DNA of 64,000 bases from Pegoplata infirma (lineage: Eukaryota > Arthropoda > Insecta > Diptera > Anthomyiidae), in NCBI GenBank assembly GCA_963921195.1, contig OY992540.1, forward strand, positions 174,749,896-174,813,895, read 5' to 3'. A program made the position numbers and the translations under genes. Shown piece after piece: positions 56,280-64,000 of the stretch. The notes below the pieces were generated by a model. It ran no database searches. It had not been told where the DNA came from and saw nothing but the letters and a program-made list of their open reading frames with translations. The stretch's first letter is position 1. Every line of letters starts with the position of its first letter.

Positions 56280-59200
56280 AATTAAATTCCAAAAACTTTT
56301 TTTTTGTGGTAGATGATCCTATATTTAAAATATATAAAGAATAACCAAATTTGCACTTTTTTGTCCCCTTTACGATCGGTCGCGACCCTTAGAAACAGAA
56401 TTTCCAAAAATAACTTCTTCCAGCATTCAAAATTTCGGTGCCTAGAATCATTACTTCATAAAATATATAAAGTTTTAAAAAAACACTTTTTTACACCTCT
56501 AGAAACGTATTTATTAAAAAGTACTTTAGCAGAATGTTTTTTTCACCGAAGGGTCCTACATTCCAAAATTTAAGCTTCTAAGGTCATTATTATAGGAACA
56601 GAAAAAAAGTACCAAAAAAAAACTTTCTTACACCCGTTAGAAACGGAAATTTCAAAAAGTACCTCCGTAATGTTTTTTGCTTCATCGAAAAATCCTACAT
56701 TCCATATTTCAATTTTCAAAAGTACCGAAAATGAAATTTTTAGCCATTTTACCTTAAACCGTATTTTTGCCACAATGTTTTTTTACCGACTTCTACTACA
56801 TTACAAATTTTAAGATTCTACGACCATTTTTTCAGGAAATATAAAAAGTTTCTATGATTACTATTTCAGAAAATAAAAAAGTAACAAAGTGTACTTTCGT
56901 TACTTTTTATATGAGGTTCTTTATATAGGGTGTTTTTTTTTTACTGTTACCGAACTTTAAATTAAAATAAAGTAAGGAATAATATTTTTAATATCAATCA
57001 AACTGATTTTATTGGATAGATAATTTTATGACATTAATGTTTAAAAATAATTTGGAGCCATATTGATACCAAAAATGGCTCGTACATGGAGTAATCTGAA
57101 CCTCCATTTTCACACAATTTTCACAGAATTTGCCGCCGTTTTTCGAATTTCACCAATAACTCGTCAAAGGTTTATTTCCAGGTGTTTAATTGTCTCTAAT
57201 TTATCGGAAAAGACAAGTTACTTTACATAGCCCCACAGAAAAAAATCCAATGGGGTTAAATCAAACGATATTGGTAAAAAATTAATAGGATCTTTGAGTA
57301 AAATTTAAGTTCACGAAAAGAACCAGTTTTTTGATAAGAAATTTCTACAATTTGGATGCGTTGCTTTTGCGATGGTCTTTGCATGATAAAATGTCAAACC
57401 ATACTTAGCAAAAAACAACTATCAGCAGTTAGATCGGTTGTCAAATAAAGCAGTATGACCAATTCAAAGTTGTGAACCTCTAAAAAAAACACCCTATATT
57501 AAAGGTACTTTTTATTAAAGGTTCTCTTTTTAAGAAGTTCTTTTTATAAAAGGTACTTTTTATAATATGTACTTTTTATAATAGGTACTTTTTATAAAAG
57601 GTACTTTTTATAAAAGGTACTTTTTATAAAAGGTACATTTTATAAAAGGTACTTTTTATAAAAGGTACTTTTTATAAAAGGTGCTTTTTATAAAAGGTGC
57701 TTTTTATAAAAGGTACTTTTTATAAAAGGTACTTTTTATAAAAGGTACTTTTTATAAAAGGTACTTTTTATAAAAGGTACTTTTTATAAAAGGTACTTTT
57801 TATAAAAGGTACTTTTTATAAAAGGTACTTTTTATAAAAGGTACTTTTAATAAAAGGTACTTTTTATAAAAGGTACTTTTTATAAAAGGTACTTTTTATA
57901 AAAGGTACTTTTTATAAAAGGTACTTTTTATAAAAGGTACTTTTTATAAAAGGTACTTTTATAAAAGGTACTTTTTATAAAAGGTACTTTTTATAAAAGG
58001 TACTTTTTATAAAAGGTACTTTTTATAAAAGGTACTTTTTATAAAAGGTACTTTTTATAAAAGGTACTTTTTATAAAAGGTACTTTTTATAAAAGGTACT
58101 TTTTATAAAAGGTACTTTTTATAAAAGGTACTTTTTATAAAAGGTACTTTTGATTAAAGGTACTTTTTATAAAAGGTACTTTTTATAAATGGAACTTTTT
58201 ATAAAAGGTATTTTTATAAAAGGTACTTTTTATAAAAGGTACTTTTTATAAAAGGTACTTTTTATAAAAGGTACATTTTATAAAAGGTACTTTTTATAAA
58301 AGGTACTTTTTATAAAAGGTGCTTTTTATAAAAGGTGCTTTTTATAAAAGGTACTTTTTATAAAAGGTACTTTTTATAAAAGGTACTTTTTATAAAAGGT
58401 ACTTTTTATAAAAGGTACTTTTTATAAAAGGTACTTTTTATAAAAGGTACTTTTTATAAAAGGTACTTTTTATAAAAGGTACTTTTTATAAAAGGTACTT
58501 TTTATAAAAGGTACTTTTTATAAAAGGTACTTTTTATAAAAGGTACTTTTTATAAAAGGTACTTTTTATAAAAGGTACTTTTTATAAAAGGTACTTTTTA
58601 TAAAAGGTACTTTTTATAAGAGGTACTTTTTATAAAAGGTACTTTTTATAAAAGGTACTTTTTATAAAAGGTACTTTTTATAAAAGGTACTTTTTATAAA
58701 AGGTACTTTTTATAAAAGGTACTTTTTATAAAAGGTACTTTTTATAAAAGGTACTTTTGATTAAAGGTACTTTTTATAAAAGGTACTTTTTATAAATGGA
58801 ACTTTTTATAATAGGTACTTTTTATAAAAGGTTCTTTTTATAAAAGGTACTTTTTATAAAAGGTACTTTTTATAAAAGGTACTTTTTATAAAAGGTACTT
58901 TTTATAAAAGGTACTTTTTATAAAAGGTACTTTTTATAAAAGGTACTTTTTATAAAAGGTACTTTTTATAAAAGGTACTTTTTATAAAAGGTACTTTTTA
59001 TAAAAGGTACTTTTTATAAAAGGTACTTTTTATAAAAGGTACTTTTTATAAAAGGTACTTTTTATAAAAGGTACTTTTTATAAAAGGTACTTTTTATAAA
59101 AGGTACTTTTTATAAAAGGTACTTTTTATAAAAGGTACTTTTTATAAAAGGTACTTTTTATAAAAGGTACTTTTTATAAAAAGTACTTTTTATAAAAGGT

Positions 59201-60130
59201 ACTTTTTATAAACGGTATGTTTTCCAGAATGTTTTTTTCGTTGATGGATTCTACATTCCAAATTTCAAGTTTCAATGCCCATTATTTCAAGAAATAACAA
59301 AAGGCACTAAAAGTACACTTTTTACCCCTTTGACTCCCCTTAGAATCCAAATTTTCAAAATTAGTTTTTTTCAGCAGAGAATCCTACATTCCAAATTTCA
59401 AGTTTGTATAACGATTATTTCAGTAAATAAAAAAAGTACCATAAGTACACTTTTTTACCCATTTTACCCCCGTAGAATCAACATTGGAAAAAACCCAGCC
59501 TTAGTGAATCTTTTTTCCGGGAGATGAACCTACATTGCAAATTTCAAGTTTCTAGTACCATTATTTAAGGAAATGTAAAAAGTACCAAAAGTACAGTTTT
59601 TTACCCTTTTGACCCCCTTAGAATCATCATTGGCAAAAATCCTGCCTTTGTGGATCTATATTCCGGGAGGTGAACATACAGTCCAAATTTCAAGTCGCTA
59701 TGACCATTATTTAAGGAAATGTAAAAAGTACCAAAAGTACAGTTTTTTACCCTATTGACCCCCTTAGAATCATCATTGGCAAAAGTCCAGCCTTACAGGA
59801 TCTACATTCCGGGAGGTTAACATACAGTCCAAATTTTAAGTCTCTATGACCATTATTTCATGAGATATAAAAAGTACCAAAAGTACAGTTTTTTACCCTT
59901 TTTACCTCCTTAGAATCAACATTGTCAAAAGTCCTGCATTACAGGATCTGCATTCCGGGAGGTGAACATACAGTCCAAATTTCAAGTCTCTATGACCATT
60001 ATTTCATGAGATATAAAAAGTACCAAAAGTACAGTTTTTACCCATTTTACCCCCTTAGAATCAACATTGGCAAAAATCCAGCCTTAGTGGATCTATATTC
60101 CGGGAGGTGAACCTACAGTCCAAATTTCAA
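56280..60130. repeat. ~146 bp tandem repeats of Helitron H1
   Basis: Units share CCGGGAGGTGAACATACAGT, CAAATTTCAAGTCTCTATGA, AAAAAGTACCAAAAGTACA and TACCCCCTTAGAATCA. The CCGGGAG phrase lies near 59515, 59664, 59808, 59955 and 60100. More diverged units extend left to ~56280. Confidence 0.85.
57490..59215. repeat. 16 bp satellite GGTACTTTTTATAAAA, ~107 copies
   Basis: About 1.7 kb of near-identical monomers. Variant monomers (GGTACATTTT, GGTGCTTTTT, TTTGATTAAAGG, AAATGGAAC) recur at offsets of ~607-638 bp, revealing a higher-order duplication of ~38-40 monomers. It lies within the Helitron tandem repeats and resembles their AAAAAGTACC phrase. Confidence 0.97.
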
Positions 60131-60594
60131 GTCTCTAGCTTCAGCGGTTTGGGCTGGGCGATGATGAGTCAGTCAGTCAGTCAGTCACGTTACTCTTTTA
60201 TATATATAGATTGAATCAAATTTTATATAGTTTTATCGACTCATTTTTCGCATCAAATTCTATATAATTCTATTTAATCATATATGATGTTTTTAAAATT
60301 ATATACAACTATATAGGAACTTTTTTAATCGGGACGGTAAATTTAATCTTATTTGATATTAAAGATAATATTAGATATAATAGGATATAATTATATATTA
60401 TTATATCTTATTAGATCTAATATTTTATAATATCAAATTAGATAATATTTACCATTTCCATTTTTGGGATCTAATTATATCTAATTACATCAAATTTGAT
60501 CTAATAAGATAGATTCATAAATTTTTGGATCCTCCATTTTTGGGATCAAATAATATATTGCGCCGTATTACTTTTTTTCAGTCGGGAATATATG

Positions 60595-60721
60595 AAACAT
60601 TGATCAAATTTTATATAGTTTTATCGACTCATTTTTCGCATCAAATTCTATATAATTCTATTTAATCATATATGATGTTTATAAAATTATATACAATTAT
60701 ATAGGAACTTTTTTACTCGGG
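60595..60721. repeat. Second copy of the F right arm, uninterrupted
   Basis: ATTGATCAAATTTTATATAG...GGAACTTTTTTACTCGGG matches 60211-60333 and shows the empty site for H1. Confidence 0.85.
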
Positions 60722-61044
60722 TGTTCAGATTATTCATTAAGGCTGCAGATTTTTCTGCTTTAAGCAGCAGGGGTTTCGGTTCAAATGAGCAGATTTTCAG
60801 CTGAAATTAATATATATATTTTTTTGCTGTTTTTCAGATTTTCTTCTGATTTGACTTAGATTATCCAGATAGAAATTTCGCAAAAAATATAAATCGTATG
60901 TTTTTTGAGCAGTAAAAACCAGACTTAGGGCAGATTACACAATGTCCAGTTAGATGTTAACTGTCCATTTAACGGAGTCTTATGCCAAAATCGACAGACT
61001 TAACCGTTATATTTCGAAAATTTACAAAAAAAAAACGTTCCCTA
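60722..61044. other. Unassigned sequence
   Basis: Contains repeated CAGATT/TTCTGCT-like words but no frame, terminus or tandem order that I can name. Confidence 0.4.
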
Positions 61045-61577
61045 CCCGAGTAAAAAAAAATTGTATGGTAAAACATGTTATCTTATAAAATTATATATAA
61101 TATATTGGATCTGATTTTGCTAAATTTCATCCGAAAATTGGCCGCGCCAAAGTTATCTCATAACATCATATAATATATGAAGTTACAGTTTAATATTTGA
61201 TTGTATGTGATTTCATCCGGAAATTGGCCGCGCCAAAGTTATCCCAAATTATCTATTATCATGATTTTGTATTAAATATGATGTAATATGATGTAATTTC
61301 ATCCGGAAATTGGCCGCGCCAAAGTTATCTTAAAATATCCAATATCATGATTTTATATTAAATTGGATATTATATAATGTAATTTCATCCGAAACTTGGC
61401 CGCGCCAAAGTTATCTTATAATATCTGATATCTTGATTTTATAAAAAAATTATTGGATACATTTTTATCCAAAAAATGTTTCTGTTTTTAGATTTATTTT
61501 TAGATATAATAATGTCAAACTGAAAATAAATAAAAAAAAAAAAACTTCGAACGGACGGGGATTAGAACCACAAGTCT
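61045..61577 (-). mobile_element. Element U4, 3' part only
   Basis: Begins CCCGAGTAAAAAAAAATTG and carries the four 86 bp repeats, then GACATTATTATATC (inverted) and the tRNA-like block. It is cut in the tRNA-like block at ...ACCACAAGTCT, where the 35 bp satellite starts. Confidence 0.88.
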
Positions 61578-62830
61578 CAGACTTTTTCTATAGGAAAAAT
61601 GTCTCAGAATCTGAGACTTTTTCTATAGGAAAAATGTCTCAGAATCTGAGACTTTTTCTATAGGAAAAATGTCTCAGAATCTGAGACTTTTTCTATAGGA
61701 AAAATGTCTCAGAATCTGAGACTTTTTCTATAGGAAAAATGTCTCAGAATCTGAGACTTTTTCTATAGGAAAAATGTCTCAGAATCTGAGACTTTTTCTA
61801 TAGGAAAAATGTCTCAGAATCTGAGACTTTTTCTATAGGAAAAATGTCTCAGAATCTGAGACTTTTTCTATAGGAAAAATGTCTCAGAATCTGAGACTTT
61901 TTCTATAGGAAAAATGTCTCAGAATCTGAGACTTTTTCTATAGGAAAAATGTCTCAGAATCTGATACTTTTTCTATAGGAAATATGTCTCAGAATCTGAG
62001 TCTTTTTCTATAGGAAAATGTCTCAGAATCTGAGACTTTTTCAATAGGAAAAATGTCTCATAATCTGAGACTTTTTATTTGGAAAATGTCTCAGAATTTG
62101 AGACTTTTCCTAAAGGAAAAATGTTTCAGAATTTTAGACTTTTTGTTGGGAAAATGTCTCAGAATCTGATACTTTTTTATAGGAAAAATGTCCTAGAATC
62201 CGAGACTTTTTCTATAGGAAAAATGTGTCAGAATCTGAGACTTTCTCTATCAGTAAAATGTCTCAGAGTAGGAGACTTTTTCTATAGGAAAAATGTCTCA
62301 GAATCTTAGACTTTTTGTGAAGGAAAAATGTCTCAGAATCTAAGGCTTTTTCTATAGAAAAAATGTCTCAGAATCTGAGACCTTTTCTATCAGAAAAATG
62401 TCTCGGAATAAGAGACTTTTTCTAAAGGAAAAATGTCGCAGAATCTGAAGCTTTCTCTATAGTAAAAATGTCTTAGAATCTGAGTCTTTTTCTGCGGGAA
62501 AAATGTCTCAGAATCTGAAACTTTTTCTATAAAAAAAAAACGTTTCAGAATCTGCGACCTTTACTATAGAAAAAATGTCTCGGAATCTGAAAGTTTTTCT
62601 ATAGGAAAAATATCTTAGAATCTGATACTTTTTCTATAGGAAATTTGTCTCAGAATCTCAGACTTTTTCTATAGGAAAAATGTATCAGAAACTAAGCCTT
62701 TTTCTGTAGGAAAATTATAGAAAAGTGTCAGAATCTGATACTTTTTCTATAAGAAAAATATCTCAGAGTCTGAGACTTCCTATAGGAAAAATGTCTCAGA
62801 GTCTATGCTTTTTTTGCGGAAAAAATTGTT
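61575..62830. repeat. 35 bp satellite with 15 bp dyad
   Basis: The monomer includes TCTCAGAATCTGAGA, a perfect dyad around AAT, then CTTTTTCTATAGGAAAAATG. About 12 monomers at the left are identical; those right of ~61960 carry increasing substitutions and indels to 62830. Confidence 0.97.
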
Positions 62831-63494
62831 TTTAAGAAAAAATATCTTAATCGGAAATCATTTATAAATATTAAATTTTCTACATTAGATTTATGTTTTA
62901 TTAATAAAAAAGTATTTATTTAATTTAGAAACCTATTAAATGATGCATTATTTATTTAGTTTACAGTCAGGATACATTTTAATTCTGGTTGTTTACTTTG
63001 GGGAGAACCGTTGAGAAGCGTCAAATGTATCAGTTCTCATCACAAGTTTGAGGTTGTCAATTTGGTGGCCCATCAGTGGAAGAACAGAAAAGAAAGCCCA
63101 CTTGAGAATGAGCAATCACTGGGACTCATAAACAATGTTGCTTTCTTTAGCATATAATTTTCGCACTTTTTGTTTTCTTAAATTTACAACATTTAATTCA
63201 AAAAGATTTTTTTTACAAAATTTTAAAAACAAAACAAAAATAAATATACACAAATGTCACTAAAATTCAAATTTCTGACAAATATGGTGAATACACACAT
63301 TTCCTATATGTGTGAGCAAAATGAGGTGAATAAAAAAGGGGGAAAATTCACCATTAAGAGTTTCGCTACTGTATATACTGTGGTGAAAGCATAGACTACA
63401 AAAGCTTTTCAAGTAAGATATCGCGGCAACTAATTGTAAGACAAATGCTCCAAAAAGTCAATCGCAATTTTTTTCAACACTGATAAAAAAAATA
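62831..63494. other. Unassigned sequence
   Basis: No gene or repeat recognised. 62990-63130 is less AT-rich (GGGGAGAACCGTTGAGAAGC; GGTGGCCCATCAGTGGAAG) and could be a gene or element fragment. Confidence 0.35.
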
Positions 63495-64000
63495 CACTCA
63501 ACCAAAAATCATTGTATTCCCAAAGAAAATCGCTGTAAATTCAACAGAAATCATTGTTGATTTTGACCCTACAAATATTTATGTTGATTTCAATAAAAAA
63601 TTATTGTCAGTTTTTGTAAGAGTTGATCAACTCGTTTTTTTGTAAATCAACTCGTACTTTTTGTAAACTTAACTCATATTTTTGTTAATATAAGAAATTT
63701 TATTAATAAAAAAAAAGCTTGTTGTTATTTGTTAATATTCTTTTATTACGTAAAAATCACAATATTTTTTAGAATTATCACTGGCTTTTTAAGCTGCACG
63801 AGATTTTCACACACACTTCGTTTATTTATGTTATGCACTCGTAAGCCATTCTCCAGTTTTCTAATGACACCAAATCAAAAACCTTAAAAAAAATATAATA
63901 TAGTAGGAATACATAGAGTAACCAATGTATTTTATTACTTACCAAATATTTACAGATCAGAATCTGATCATCAGATTCTATTTTTATTTATTTTTATAAT
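63495..64000 (-). mobile_element. MITE of the CACTCA/TA type, truncated by window edge
   Basis: Starts CACTCAACCAAAAATCATTG after TA and matches 22742-23539 in inverted orientation (e.g. GTTGATCAACTCG, TTATGCACTCGTAAGCCATT). The other end lies outside the window. Confidence 0.85.

Larger units (their letters stand above)
44400..60210 (-). mobile_element. Helitron H1, non-autonomous, minus orientation
   Basis: On the minus strand it starts TCTATATATATAAAAGAG (60210) with a GACT tandem run and ends CTAG (44400). A perfect hairpin CCGGTA-ACGAAG-TACCGG lies just before the end. It sits between A and T. The F copy at 60595 reads ATATGAAACATTGATCAAAT across this point, showing the empty site. No Rep/helicase gene. 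About 11.3 kb of its length is one nested hAT and its contents. Confidence 0.85.
37758..60333. mobile_element. Fold-back element F (~590 bp), split by V, a MITE and H1
   Basis: Left arm begins CCCGAGTAAAAAAG at 37758; right arm ends CTTTTTTAATCGGG at 60333. The pieces 37758-37791, 42664-42860, 44168-44399 and 60211-60333 join into an AT-rich sequence with long inverted arms (e.g. AATTTGATGCGAAAAATGAG). A related right arm without interruptions lies at 60595-60721. No target duplication is evident at the outer ends, so the outer limits are tentative. Confidence 0.6.

Noticed and set aside
62079..62309. 76-codon frame
   Set aside because: It is the satellite monomer read through; no independent support.
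61575..62830. CRISPR-like look of a regular repeat with a dyad
   Set aside because: There are no variable spacers; the whole 35 bp monomer is repeated, and the genome is eukaryotic. It is a satellite.

Overview
This window is repeat-rich DNA from an insect, most likely a higher fly (Brachycera, perhaps a calyptrate). The evidence is the strong AT bias, the retroelement families present (LOA-clade and PHD-ORF1 non-LTR elements, a Bel-Pao element), and a dispersed repeat beginning TATACCCTCCA that I associate with fly genomes. I found no convincing host gene. Nearly everything I can resolve is transposable-element DNA, much of it nested. There is one 200-base assembly gap.

Region 1-15460. The left part is a 9.7 kb non-autonomous Helitron (1764-11432, minus orientation) carrying a 5'-truncated LOA-clade element (4698-8834), a hAT MITE (3950-4517) and ~165 bp tandem repeats. 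After the gap, the Helitron's left flank is repeated without the Helitron (11635-12101), so an empty allele may have been assembled next to the filled one. Several small fold-back elements and hairpins follow.

Region 15461-37238. One old non-LTR retrotransposon (PHD-type ORF1 at 18551-19516, endonuclease-RT ORF2 at 33061-37238) has apparently been split four times. The insertions are a LOA-clade element with a 13 bp target duplication (15595-18364), a Helitron with tandem repeats and three MITEs (19671-24130), an intact young Bel-Pao LTR retrotransposon (24167-33032), and a TA-flanked inverted-repeat element (33866-35493). The Bel-Pao element has 370 bp LTRs that differ at one position, an uninterrupted 1781-residue Gag-Pol, and an extra ORF in the env position. 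That ORF encodes a second Gag-like zinc-knuckle plus protease-like protein, and a strong candidate splice acceptor lies four bases before its ATG.

Region 37239-60333. This is a deep nest of DNA transposons. Reading outside to inside on the right branch: AT-rich fold-back element F, Helitron H1 (44400-60210), hAT (44652-55952), hAT (44724-55618), an element with 9 bp target duplication (46650-54696), then three successive copies of a 2.2 kb element ending in CCCGAGTAAAAA (U1, U2, U3). The left branch holds V > hAT > hAT, the outer hAT carrying a broken non-LTR ORF1. Most layers are supported by matching target duplications, several by an uninterrupted copy elsewhere in the window.

Region 56280-64000. 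Helitron tandem repeats contain a 1.7 kb array of a 16 bp monomer. Further right are a fourth U copy, a 35 bp satellite that is uniform on the left and decayed on the right, and a truncated MITE at the window edge. Only the Bel-Pao element looks capable of expressing intact proteins.
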